DNA of 9,495 bases from a bacterium (GCA_030642425.1 DAOWNU010000046.1:1-9495), one strand, 5' to 3'; numbered from the stretch's first letter, positions 1 to 6,776 are shown. Made by a program: numbers and translations. The notes: generated by a model not told the origin, from the sequence alone.

Positions 1-4
1 TTCC

Positions 5-108
5 CGTAGGGGTGGGCCTATGTGCCCATCCGAATGCGCGGAAATGCGATAGGCGGTAATGAAACGGACGGGAGCACACACGGGAGCACACACAGGTGCT
101 CCCCTACG
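5..108. repeat. Small interspersed element with terminal inverted repeats
   Basis: The ends are exact 8-nt inverted repeats, CGTAGGGG at 5-12 and CCCCTACG at 101-108. Inside the left end is a hairpin pairing 10-17 with 24-31 (one G-U pair, 6-nt loop). Inside the right end is a perfect 8-bp hairpin, GGGAGCAC at 82-89 with GTGCTCCC at 96-103. The 12-nt word CGGGAGCACACA is tandemly doubled at 69-80 and 81-92. There is no open reading frame of note. This looks like a non-autonomous MITE- or REP-like repeat, the kind usually present in many copies. Copy number cannot be judged from one window. Confidence 0.6.
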
Positions 109-220
109 AATTGAAAACGATAATACAAGGTCGAACGGTTATTCCCCGTCTGTAGGGTGTATAACGCAAAACAAGGCGTGGTATATGCCATCGACGGTGT
201 GGTCAGGCATATCTTATGGG

Positions 221-682
221 TGTAATTTACAATAGCAATAGTGATAAATTCATTGTAAAAAGCGATAAATTTTATAGCAGAAGATTCGAGAGCTATTTCA
301 GATATAACAAATAAAAATTCAGGGGTGATAAATATAATATCATGTGTAATAAATAGAAATGCAGGTATTGCAAATAGATTTGCAGGAATAATAAATAGAT
401 ATGCAGGCATCACAAATACTATTTCAGGCATGATAAATGAAATAGTAAATTGAAATGGGATTTATAACACCTGAAATGTGATTTGTAACACTTGATATTC
501 GTTTTTTAACAATTGATATTACCTTTTTAATGCTTGATATAAGATTTGTAACATCTGAAAATAAATTTATAATTATTTAAAAAGGACTTGTAACTCCTGA
601 AACAATATATATAATACTCGAGATGAGATTTATATCGCTTGAAATATGATTTGTGCCATTTGCGATATAATTAAACACTCTA
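221..682. repeat. Array A: ~22 degenerate 21-nt units in two inverted halves
   Basis: Very AT-rich DNA that falls into consecutive 21-nt units from 221 to about 682 without change of register. In 221-451 (11 units) the + strand carries words such as ATAAATAGA and GCAGG. Read on the - strand this becomes CCTG, often followed by AAAT, then ATTTRT. From about 447 onward the same pattern (CCTGAAAT, then ATTTGTAA) appears on the + strand. The two halves are therefore inverted copies of one repeat family, with symmetry centred near 449. Unit 468-488 matches the reverse complement of unit 410-430 at 15 of 21 positions, and unit 489-509 matches that of 326-346 at 15 of 21. Both strands contain stretches free of stop codons, but every frame of a 21-nt repeat reads as heptads, so that alone does not show coding. 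No gene is supported here. Confidence 0.8.
588..615 (+). promoter_or_regulatory. Possible promoter at the right end of array A
   Basis: TTGTAA at 588-593, a 16-nt gap and TATAAT at 610-615 fit a housekeeping sigma promoter. A second perfect TATAAT lies at 666-671 but has no good -35 partner. Either could transcribe the gene starting at 746. The surrounding AT-rich repeats make chance matches likely. Confidence 0.3.
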
Positions 683-745
683 CCGATGAGAGAAAACTAC
701 AGGCAAAAGCCATAGATTACCCAAAAGAACGAGGTGTAACGGCCT

Positions 746-1441
746 ATGATAAAGTTCAACCGATTCAGCAAGGACAAGGACATCGTAAGGGCAGAACGGC
801 TCGGCAAGCTTTCGGCGCATATAGACGAATTTTCGGCGGTTCTCGGCCTCCCGCCGGACAAACTCGAATGGGCGCAGACCTGCGGGCCTTTCTGGGATGA
901 TTTGACAAGGAATAAATCGGTGGAATTTGGCATGTCGTGTGGCAATACGATGGGGCTAAACCTCATAGTAAAGCCATGCGTAACGAGATATGTCGATTTG
1001 AAGGTGCTTCTCAACACTATAATAGACGGTATCGACGGCGATACGGATTTGAAGCGTGAATACGGAATCGTGGGCAAGTCTCCGAGGAATTTTAAAAAAA
1101 TCGTCGCGGCGCTCAACCGATGGGAAAACACGCACAACCGGCTCGTTGCCGAGGGCGACCCGCGGATTTTGCCCGACTCGATGATGGCGGAGCTGGTCGA
1201 TTTCCGCGACAGGCTCAACGACAGCAATCACGAGCGGGTTACGCAGAAGCGGCTTCTCTCCGATCTGGTCGAGCAGAAACGCGCGCGGTTCATTTTCGAC
1301 ACGAACATGCTTCGATACATGTTCGCGGTATGCAAACTGACCTGGGGGCCGGACGACCCCACGCTCACGCTTCTCGGATTCAAAACGCGCTCCGGCGTGT
1401 GGACAAAGAAAACTGAGGACGAACCGGAAGAACCGGAATGA
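746..1441 (+). CDS. Unrecognised cytosolic protein, 231 aa
   Basis: I do not recognise this family. The 231-residue product has no signal peptide or membrane segment and looks soluble and mainly helical. It has charged helices around residues 10-45 and 145-185, four scattered cysteines (46, 65, 78, 196), tryptophans near 42, 50, 126 and 200, and an acidic tail rich in Glu and Pro (residues 223-231). The ATG at 746 is the first start after an in-frame TAA at 737, and GAGGTG at 731-736 can serve as the ribosome binding site. It ends in TGA at 1439-1441. Readthrough would add only ten codons before a TAA. It lies 63 nt after array A and 47 nt before the secreted-protein gene, so the two genes may be co-transcribed. 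Its base composition resembles the housekeeping genes and contrasts with the AT-rich array upstream, which supports it as a real gene. Confidence 0.75.
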   Translation: MIKFNRFSKDKDIVRAERLGKLSAHIDEFSAVLGLPPDKLEWAQTCGPFWDDLTRNKSVEFGMSCGNTMGLNLIVKPCVTRYVDLKVLLNTIIDGIDGDTDLKREYGIVGKSPRNFKKIVAALNRWENTHNRLVAEGDPRILPDSMMAELVDFRDRLNDSNHERVTQKRLLSDLVEQKRARFIFDTNMLRYMFAVCKLTWGPDDPTLTLLGFKTRSGVWTKKTEDEPEEPE

Positions 1442-1488
1442 AAAAATTTTACGAATCGAATAATAACAAATAAACTCGAGGAGGAAAA

Positions 1489-2331
1489 ATGAGATTATCC
1501 AAAGCCGCAGCGTTGTGTCTGATATGGGCTGTTCTGATTTCCGGCGCTTTCGGGGCAACATGGCTAAAACCTTCCAAAAGCGGGAAAATGGGAAGACTTT
1601 TGGGCGGAAAAACCGAGTGGACATATCACGAGGTCGATGGGAAAAACCCGATAAGCTGGAAGGTCGAAGGCCCACGCACCGTGAAGGTCTATGCCCGAAT
1701 CCCAAACGGCGGAAAGGGCGAATTCACGATCTATATCGACGGCGACAAATACAAAGAGATCAAAATCGACCGCAAAAAATCCGCAAAATACACGATTAGT
1801 ATCGCGGATGGCAAACCCCGTCCGGTCAGCACGGCTCATACGGTCAAATTGAAACTCGCCAAGGGCGAACACGTTATCAAGGTCGTCTCGAAGGATAGGC
1901 TTTTTGTGCGGATGGTCTCCCTAACAAAAAAATCGACCGCTATCGCCCCGGCAAGTTATGAAAAATCGCTTTCGCTCGTGGCCGGCGACTCGAAAACGAC
2001 ATATTACTCCGCCACAAAGGACAAGCCGATCGTGTTCAAATACGACGGCTCCGGGGCGCTGACCGTCTGGACGAGGCTCGCGTTCAGCAAGAGCATGAAG
2101 GGCATGCAGCATTATACAGTCGTCGTCTCCGAGAATGGCCGGAAAGATCGCCGGATGAAAATGGAAACCGTCATTTCGGAAACGTCGTCGTGGGTGAACG
2201 ACGGCGGGGTTATACCCGGAAAGGCGCGGACATTTGCGATAAAGCTGGAAAAGGGCGAGCACACTGTCGAGTTCAAGCTGGACGACACCGGCGCGCCATA
2301 TTGCGCGGTGCGGTTCTTGATAACGAGGTAG
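1489..2331 (+). CDS. Exported protein with two related beta-rich halves, 280 aa
   Basis: The N-terminus is a clear Sec signal peptide: Arg2 and Lys5, a hydrophobic core (residues 6-18) and a probable type I cleavage after Ala-Phe-Gly (20-22). The lone Cys10 is inside the hydrophobic core and is not a lipobox. The mature protein is lysine-rich with alternating beta-strand character. Two parts align with each other. Residues 44-147 and 170-280 each have an Ile-Val-Phe-Lys-like strand, a central strand pair, then KGEH (125-128 and 255-258) followed by a hydrophobic strand, and each ends in a V-R-M/F segment. This suggests two tandem beta-sandwich modules, as in some surface-binding proteins, but no catalytic motif is visible and the family is unknown to me. 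GAGGAGG at 1478-1484 lies 4 nt before the ATG. The stop codon is embedded in a 9-bp hairpin (2321-2343) belonging to a repeat cluster, so the 3' end may have been reshaped by that repeat. Confidence 0.85.
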   Translation: MRLSKAAALCLIWAVLISGAFGATWLKPSKSGKMGRLLGGKTEWTYHEVDGKNPISWKVEGPRTVKVYARIPNGGKGEFTIYIDGDKYKEIKIDRKKSAKYTISIADGKPRPVSTAHTVKLKLAKGEHVIKVVSKDRLFVRMVSLTKKSTAIAPASYEKSLSLVAGDSKTTYYSATKDKPIVFKYDGSGALTVWTRLAFSKSMKGMQHYTVVVSENGRKDRRMKMETVISETSSWVNDGGVIPGKARTFAIKLEKGEHTVEFKLDDTGAPYCAVRFLITR

Positions 2332-2343
2332 TTCACCTCGTTA
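2321..2343. repeat. Hairpin overlapping the stop codon of the secreted-protein gene
   Basis: TAACGAGGT at 2321-2329 pairs perfectly with ACCTCGTTA at 2335-2343 around a 5-nt loop. The stem includes the last codons, and the TAG (2329-2331) runs from stem into loop. No U-tract follows, so it is not a standard intrinsic terminator. It is contiguous with the hairpin cluster downstream. Confidence 0.65.
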
Positions 2344-2417
2344 CTCCGCTCCGCGGTGTAACGTTCTTGGGGACGCTCCGCGTCGATGGGATGGGTGGTA
2401 AGACGACGCAGAGCGTC
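2339..2417. repeat. REP-like cluster of short hairpins
   Basis: Three stem-loops follow one another. The first is CGTTAC-T-CCGC, loop TCC, GCGG-T-GTAACG at 2339-2363 (ten pairs and one T-T mismatch). The second is GACGC, loop TCC, GCGTC at 2372-2384. The third is GACGC, loop AGA, GCGTC at 2405-2417. GGGTGG near 2393 can also pair with CCACCC near 2430. CTCGTTAC-type stems with a TCC loop resemble a class of short palindromic repeats common between genes in many bacteria. A role in mRNA stability or transcription attenuation after the secreted-protein gene is possible but unproven. Confidence 0.6.
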
Positions 2418-2494
2418 AAGAAGCCGCACCCACCCGGGAGCGTAGGTGCGAGACGAAATTAAATATCAAATATAAAAATGCAAAATGACATATT

Positions 2495-2552
2495 AAAAAT
2501 CAAAAAGCTCCTGGCAAATAAAGGAATCGGGACGATAACAATTTTGATTTTT
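2495..2552. repeat. AT-rich inverted repeat with 11-bp arms
   Basis: AAAAATCAAAA at 2495-2505 is the exact reverse complement of TTTTGATTTTT at 2542-2552, with 36 nt between. The surrounding 2455-2570 is AT-rich, made of short reiterated words such as ATCAAA and ATGCAAAATG. It contains no coding frame that I can support. It is probably an interspersed repeat. Confidence 0.5.
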
Positions 2553-2571
2553 GATTTGTAATTTTAATACC

Positions 2572-2630
2572 TCTCGTTGCGCGGCTCCGGCTGTGTTTTC
2601 TCGTTACACAGTTCCAACTGCGCAACGAGA
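2572..2630. repeat. Inverted repeat with 11-bp arms and nested hairpins
   Basis: TCTCGTTGCGC at 2572-2582 pairs exactly with GCGCAACGAGA at 2620-2630. Inside, CTGTGT at 2591-2596 can pair with ACACAG at 2606-2611, and CAGTT at 2609-2613 with AACTG at 2616-2620. The CTCGTT words connect it to the hairpin cluster at 2321-2417, so it appears to be another member of the same repeat family. Confidence 0.6.
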
Positions 2631-2679
2631 TTATTCGTAAAAAGGAGAACACATGTTAAGTTTTAGGGTTTGTTACGGG

Positions 2680-2889
2680 CCGTGAAATGGTGAATCGACC
2701 TTGTCAAAGACACAATCGACCATGTCAAAAGTGAAATCGACGGAGGAAAAAGCCCGGTCGATGATGTCAAAAGTGAAATTGACGAGGGAAAAAGCCCGGT
2801 CAATGAGGGAAAAAGTGAAATCGATGAGGGAAAAAGCCCGGTCGATGAGGGAAAAAGTGAAATCGACGGTGTCAAAAGCCAGATCGACC
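2680..2889. repeat. Array B: ten 21-nt tandem units, alternating in type
   Basis: From 2701 to 2889 the sequence is nine 21-nt units, with a weaker tenth in front (2680-2700) and a decayed one after (2890-2910). Two unit types alternate strictly: one contains AAAGTGAAATCGA, the other AAAGCCCGGTCGA. The full repeat is therefore a 42-nt pair. On the + strand the frame from 2686 is open to 2919 and reads as basic heptads such as REKVKSM and REKARSM, with hydrophobic residues at positions 4 and 7. Differences between units are not concentrated at third codon positions, which argues against selection for a protein. An ATG at 2653, with AAAGGAG at 2641-2647, is in the same frame but is separated from the repeats by a TGA at 2683-2685. 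Confidence 0.8.
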
Positions 2890-3070
2890 GTGCCAAAGTC
2901 CTCGGGGATAACAACTTAGGAAAAAAGTGGTAAGGTTTCAATTTAAAATTAGCAATGCAAAATGCCCCATGCCACCCCGCCGAAAAATGAAGAATGTGGG
3001 AGACCGTTGGAACAAGAAAATATCCCATGCCTTATGATATGAAAAAAATCCACACATCGCCTAATCTAAC
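2890..3070. other. Intergenic stretch with no recognised gene
   Basis: After the last decayed 21-nt unit, the DNA to about 3070 holds reiterated short words (for example AATGCAAAATG, also seen near 2477) but no supported reading frame, RNA gene or strong hairpin. GGGGATAACAA near 2903 loosely echoes GGGACGATAACAA near 2529. Confidence 0.5.
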
Positions 3071-3098
3071 TTGACATCGCTAATAATAAGTTTATCTT
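3071..3098 (+). promoter_or_regulatory. Probable metG promoter
   Basis: A perfect TTGACA at 3071-3076 is followed after 16 nt by TATCTT at 3093-3098. Transcription would start near 3105, leaving a short leader before the metG start at 3132. Confidence 0.5.
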
Positions 3099-3131
3099 AA
3101 AAAATTGTTTTAAGAAATGCAAAGGATAGAT

Positions 3132-5039
3132 ATGCACAAGCCGTTTTATATTACGACACCGATATACTACGTGAACGACAATCCACATGTCGGACACGCT
3201 TACACGACTGTGGTGGTCGATGCGATTGCCCGTTACCACAGGATCGCGGGGGAAGAGGTCTTTTTCCTCACCGGAACAGACGAGCACGGCCAGAAGGTCG
3301 CGGAAGCCGCCGCAGCGAGTGGAATAAGCCCGAAGGAACATTGCGATAGGTTTGTCCAGAATTTTAAAAAATTCTGGGACGATCTCGGAATCGAATACGA
3401 CCATTTTATCCGCTCGACGGACGGCTATCACGAAAAGGCGGTCAAGCGCGCATTGCTGATCCTGCACGAGATGGGCGACATCTATCAGGATGAATACAAG
3501 GGCTGGTATTGCACGCCTTGCGAGCGTTTCTGGACAAAGAAAGACCTTGTCGAAGGCAGCTGTCCCGATTGCGGTCGTCCCACAAAAGAGCTTACCGAAA
3601 AAAATTATTTTTTCCGGATGAGCAAATATCAGGATTGGCTCGTGGATCATATCGAGAAAAATCCCGAATTTATCCAGCCCGAAAGCCGCCGAAACGAGAT
3701 ACTCGGTTTCCTGAAGAGAAAACTGAACGACCTGTGTATCAGCCGACCGAAAGAAAGGCTGTCGTGGGGGATCGAGCTTCCCTTCGATAAAGATTTTGTC
3801 TGCTACGTTTGGTTCGACGCTCTCCTCAACTATATTACCGCTCCCGGCTGGCCGGAACATCCGGCCCGGTTCGAGCACACGTGGCCCGCGGACTACCACG
3901 TTATCGGGAAGGACATCGTAACCACGCACGCCGTCTATTGGCCGATCATGCTGAAAGCGCTCGGGATCGACCCGCCGAAAAGCATTTACAGCCACGGCTG
4001 GTGGATGATCGAAGAGGCGAAGATGGGCAAATCTCTGGGCAACGCGGTTCCAATCCCGAAATTGATCGATCTCGTCGGTCGCGACGCCCTCCGCTATTTC
4101 TTAATCAGGGAGAAGGTTTTTCCGCTCGATGCTAAGTTCTCGTTCGAGGCCATGATCGGTCGAATAAACTCCGATCTTGCAAACGATCTCGGCAATCTCA
4201 CCAGCAGGATATTGAAATTACTCTCCTCGAATTTCCGTGGGCTTATCCCGGAGCCGGAAGATGCCACCGAAATCGAGCTTAAATTGCGCGATGTCGCGCT
4301 TGATTCGGCGGAAAAAGTGCGTAAGGAGGTCTGGAATATGAGGCCTTCGAAGGCGCTCGAGGCCGCTTGCGAACTGGTGCGCGAGACGAACCGCTATCTC
4401 GAGAAAACCTCCCCGTGGAGTCTCGCGAAAGAGGAGAAATTCGAGCGTCTGGAAACGGTTCTTTACAATGCCGCAGAGGCTTTAAGGGTGGCTTCGATAT
4501 TGTTCTGGCCCGCGATGCCCGACGCCTGCGACGAAATTCGCTCGCGCCTTGGGATAGGCAAAGTTCCGGTCCGGTTGGACGATGCGTTCGAGTGGGGAGA
4601 ACTGAAGCCGGAAACCCAAACTCGGGTCGGCGAGCCGCTTTTTCCGAGACTCGACGAGAAAAAAGTGCTTGCGGAGTTGAGAGACAAAGATAAAAGCCGG
4701 CCCTCTCCGGTCGAGGACCTGATAAATATTAACGATTTTGCGAAAGTTAAGCTCGTTCTCGGAAAAATTGTGCGGTGCAGGCCCGCTCCCGATGCCGACA
4801 AGCTTCTGTTGATCGAGGTCGATCTTGGAGAGGAAAAGCGGCAGTTGGTCGCGGGAATTGCAAAGTGGTATTCGCCCGAAGAGCTTATCGGGAAAACGAT
4901 TGTCGTTGTTACAAATCTCGAGCCGGTGAAAATCCGCGGAAATGAGTCTCGCGGGATGCTTCTCGCCGCGGAAGCTGGTGGACAGGTCAGGATACTCACG
5001 GTCGAAGGCGAATTGCCCCCCGGCGCGAAGGTCAGATAA
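3132..5039 (+). CDS. metG: Methionyl-tRNA synthetase with C-terminal tRNA-binding domain
   Basis: Attaches methionine to tRNA-Met in the cytosol (class I aminoacyl-tRNA synthetase). The 635-residue product has the HIGH-type motif HVGH at 19-22. It has a zinc knuckle with two CxxC pairs (Cys127/130 and 144/147) and the signature loop KMGKS at 297-301, where the usual KMSKS serine is glycine. A helical anticodon-binding domain occupies about 345-490. Residues 530-635 form an EMAP/Trbp111-like OB-fold tRNA-binding domain, which goes with dimeric bacterial enzymes. I choose the ATG at 3132 over the in-frame ATG at 3117: AAAGG at 3121-3125 lies 6 nt before 3132, and the protein then begins MHKPFYIT as expected for the family. 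A TTGACA promoter lies just upstream. The sugar dehydrogenase follows after 96 nt and may be co-transcribed. Identity is secure. Confidence 0.97.
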   Translation: MHKPFYITTPIYYVNDNPHVGHAYTTVVVDAIARYHRIAGEEVFFLTGTDEHGQKVAEAAAASGISPKEHCDRFVQNFKKFWDDLGIEYDHFIRSTDGYHEKAVKRALLILHEMGDIYQDEYKGWYCTPCERFWTKKDLVEGSCPDCGRPTKELTEKNYFFRMSKYQDWLVDHIEKNPEFIQPESRRNEILGFLKRKLNDLCISRPKERLSWGIELPFDKDFVCYVWFDALLNYITAPGWPEHPARFEHTWPADYHVIGKDIVTTHAVYWPIMLKALGIDPPKSIYSHGWWMIEEAKMGKSLGNAVPIPKLIDLVGRDALRYFLIREKVFPLDAKFSFEAMIGRINSDLANDLGNLTSRILKLLSSNFRGLIPEPEDATEIELKLRDVALDSAEKVRKEVWNMRPSKALEAACELVRETNRYLEKTSPWSLAKEEKFERLETVLYNAAEALRVASILFWPAMPDACDEIRSRLGIGKVPVRLDDAFEWGELKPETQTRVGEPLFPRLDEKKVLAELRDKDKSRPSPVEDLININDFAKVKLVLGKIVRCRPAPDADKLLLIEVDLGEEKRQLVAGIAKWYSPEELIGKTIVVVTNLEPVKIRGNESRGMLLAAEAGGQVRILTVEGELPPGAKVR

Positions 5040-5135
5040 GGAAATGGCCCGAAGTTTGCGTTGAGAAGTTCGCTTTGAATTGAAAAGCGTTGAAAATTAA
5101 TCTGTTTGGTCGAAATAAAAACGACAGGAGGAAGA

Positions 5136-6491
5136 ATGAGCATGAATCTAAAAGAAAAGCTGATCGCTATGATCGAAAACCGCTCCGCGCGTATCTGCGT
5201 TATCGGGATGGGGTATGTTGGACTGCCCCTTGCGGTCGAGGCCTGTGAGGCCGGTTTCATAGTCGATGGTTACGACGTTTCCGAACGGAAGGTGAATATT
5301 CTCAATTCCGGCGGATCGGACGTAGACGATATTTCCGCTGAGACGGTTGCGAAATTGGTGAACGCCGGAAAAATGAAATGCACAACCGACCCTTCGGTAA
5401 TAAAAAACGCCGATATTATTGCGATATGCGTCCCAACCCCACTGAACAAAACGAAGGACCCCGACGTTTCCTATATCCTGGATTCCTGCGGGAAAATCAA
5501 GCAGTTTATGAAACCGGGAACGCTCGCTGTTCTTGAATCGACCACCTATCCCGGAACGACCGAGGAGTTGATCCTTCCGATGCTCGAGGATAACGGTCTC
5601 AAAGTCGGCGTGGATTTCTTTCTCGCCTTCTCGCCGGAGCGCGTCGATCCCGGAAATCCTGTTTATCAGACTCATAATACGCCAAAGGTTGTCGGCGGAG
5701 TCACACCCGCCTGCACCGAAGTGGCCAAGGCATTTTATGAAACCACGATAGAAACGGTCGTGCCCGTGTCTTCGACAATGGCCGCGGAAATGGTCAAGCT
5801 CCTCGAGAACACATTCCGAAGTGTGAATATCGGTCTTGTCAACGAAGTCGCGCTGATGTGCGACCGTCTGGGCATCGATGCGTGGGAGATAATCGATGCC
5901 GCCGCGACAAAACCTTTCGGGTTCATGGCTTTCTATCCCGGTCCGGGCCTCGGCGGACATTGTATCCCTATCGATCCGCACTACCTTTCGTGGAAGCTAA
6001 AGAGCTTGAACTACTACGCCCGTTTTATCGAGCTTGCGGGGGAAATAAACGGCAACATGCCGGCCTATGTCGTTTCTCAGGCGGGCGATATACTCAACGA
6101 ATTCGGCAAGGCGATAAAGGGCAGCAGAATCGTTCTTCTGGGGATGTCCTATAAACGCGACATCTCTGACCTGCGTGAATCGCCCGCGCTCGATCTTTTC
6201 CAGATTTTCCGCGAAAAGGGCGCCGACGTCGTTTTCAACGATCCTTATGTGGAAACTATGCAATGGGGAGATGGTGAAGTCGAATCCGCAGAGTTGAACG
6301 AAAAATTGCTCCGGGAAGCCGATCTGGTTCTGATTGCCACCGATCATAGCGATTACGATTGGGAGTTCATAATGAATAACTCCCCGCTGGTTTTCGACAC
6401 CCGCAACGCCTTGAAAGGATACGAGGACAAAAAGATATATCGTTTGGGCGGCGGAAGACTCCCCACCGCGGGAAGTGTGAACCCCCATTAA
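5136..6491 (+). CDS. UDP-N-acetylglucosamine 6-dehydrogenase-type nucleotide-sugar dehydrogenase
   Basis: Oxidises C6 of a UDP-sugar to the uronic acid using two NAD+, supplying precursors for surface polysaccharide or O-antigen. The 451-residue protein is full length. The N-terminal Rossmann motif GMGYVG is at 24-29. The central domain has KLLENTFRSVNIGLVNE at 221-237, with the active-site Lys221. The catalytic Cys276 lies in GGHCIP (273-278), and a C-terminal UDP-binding domain follows (about 325-440). The segment SPERVDPGN (166-174) is typical of the WbpA/TviB branch acting on UDP-HexNAc rather than UDP-glucose. Substrate choice is inferred. AGGAGG at 5126-5131 supports ATG 5136, with ATG 5142 a possible alternative; the TTG at 5106 lacks support. 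The last codons and stop lie inside a 37-nt sequence duplicated 501 nt downstream. No other polysaccharide genes are in view. Confidence 0.93.
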   Translation: MSMNLKEKLIAMIENRSARICVIGMGYVGLPLAVEACEAGFIVDGYDVSERKVNILNSGGSDVDDISAETVAKLVNAGKMKCTTDPSVIKNADIIAICVPTPLNKTKDPDVSYILDSCGKIKQFMKPGTLAVLESTTYPGTTEELILPMLEDNGLKVGVDFFLAFSPERVDPGNPVYQTHNTPKVVGGVTPACTEVAKAFYETTIETVVPVSSTMAAEMVKLLENTFRSVNIGLVNEVALMCDRLGIDAWEIIDAAATKPFGFMAFYPGPGLGGHCIPIDPHYLSWKLKSLNYYARFIELAGEINGNMPAYVVSQAGDILNEFGKAIKGSRIVLLGMSYKRDISDLRESPALDLFQIFREKGADVVFNDPYVETMQWGDGEVESAELNEKLLREADLVLIATDHSDYDWEFIMNNSPLVFDTRNALKGYEDKKIYRLGGGRLPTAGSVNPH

Positions 6492-6495
6492 GGAG
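6459..6495. repeat. 37-nt direct repeat, left copy
   Basis: Positions 6459-6495 match 6960-6996 at 36 of 37 positions; the only difference is A6465 versus G6966. The left copy encodes the last codons and stop of the sugar dehydrogenase and the start of the Shine-Dalgarno region for the next gene. The offset is 501 nt. Confidence 0.95.
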
Positions 6496-6499
6496 AGGA

Positions 6500-6738
6500 A
6501 AGCCGATGCTGCTAAATTATATTAACACGGCTTTACATAAAGCGAAATACGAAATTCTATCCGACGATAGGTCATACTACGGCGAAATACCCGGATTTGA
6601 CGGTGTCTATGCGAACGCACCGACGCTCGAAGAATGCCGGGACGAGCTTACAGAGGTCCTGGAAGAATGGATATTATTGAGAATTTCGCTGAATTTACCT
6701 TTTTCGGCCGTTAGGGGTAAGCCGATGTTGCTAAATTA
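6500..6738. repeat. 20-nt word repeated at start and end of the HicB-like gene
   Basis: Positions 6500-6519 and 6719-6738 match at 19 of 20 positions (C6509 versus T6728), an offset of 219 nt (73 codons). The second copy places ATG TTG CTA AAT TAG at the gene's end, as if a second copy of the gene began there and was lost. Confidence 0.85.
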
Positions 6739-6739
6739 G
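6506..6739 (+). CDS. HicB-like antitoxin-family protein, 77 aa, without a HicA partner
   Basis: Resembles short HicB-family proteins, the antitoxin half of HicAB toxin-antitoxin pairs. Residues 24-60 show the typical pattern: YYGEIPGFDGV, then A-x-x-LEEC and a helix ending EVLEEWILLRI, expected to form the partial RNase H-like fold. There is no added DNA-binding domain, as in other short members. AGGAG at 6491-6495 and AGAGG at 6494-6498 precede the ATG. The C-terminus departs from what I expect of the family after Leu64-Pro65: the last residues, KPMLLN, are encoded by a near-copy of the gene's own start (GCCGATGYTGCTAAATTA at 6502-6519 and 6721-6738). No HicA-like frame is found on either side. 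It may be an orphan, a remnant of a tandem duplication, or a non-toxin-antitoxin relative. It sits inside the 501-nt cassette. Confidence 0.75.
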   Translation: MLLNYINTALHKAKYEILSDDRSYYGEIPGFDGVYANAPTLEECRDELTEVLEEWILLRISLNLPFSAVRGKPMLLN

Positions 6740-6746
6740 CAAAAGG

Positions 6747-6776
6747 TTGACACAATGCAAAGAATGCGTATATGAT
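6747..6776 (+). promoter_or_regulatory. Strong sigma-70-like promoter ahead of array C and purF
   Basis: A perfect TTGACA at 6747-6752 and TATGAT at 6771-6776 are separated by 18 nt. Transcription would start near 6783, run through the 21-nt array and reach purF. It could replace an upstream operon promoter for purF after insertion of the cassette. Confidence 0.55.

Noticed and set aside
110..220. Possible tRNA or small RNA gene left of array A
   Set aside because: No cloverleaf, no promoter-terminator pair and no recognisable RNA motif was seen.
18..431. 137-codon - strand frame with P-x-x-x-F heptads over array A
   Set aside because: No Shine-Dalgarno is seen, and it reads on out of the repeat into unrelated DNA and the small terminal-repeat element. 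Any frame of a 21-nt array gives heptads.
221..682. CRISPR array
   Set aside because: Units are contiguous 21-mers without unique spacers, repeats are degenerate, and no cas gene is present. The same holds for arrays B and C.
2701..2919. 72-codon TTG-started coiled-coil-like protein in array B
   Set aside because: No ribosome binding site at the TTG, no third-position excess of variation, and the - strand is equally open. Recorded as a repeat instead.
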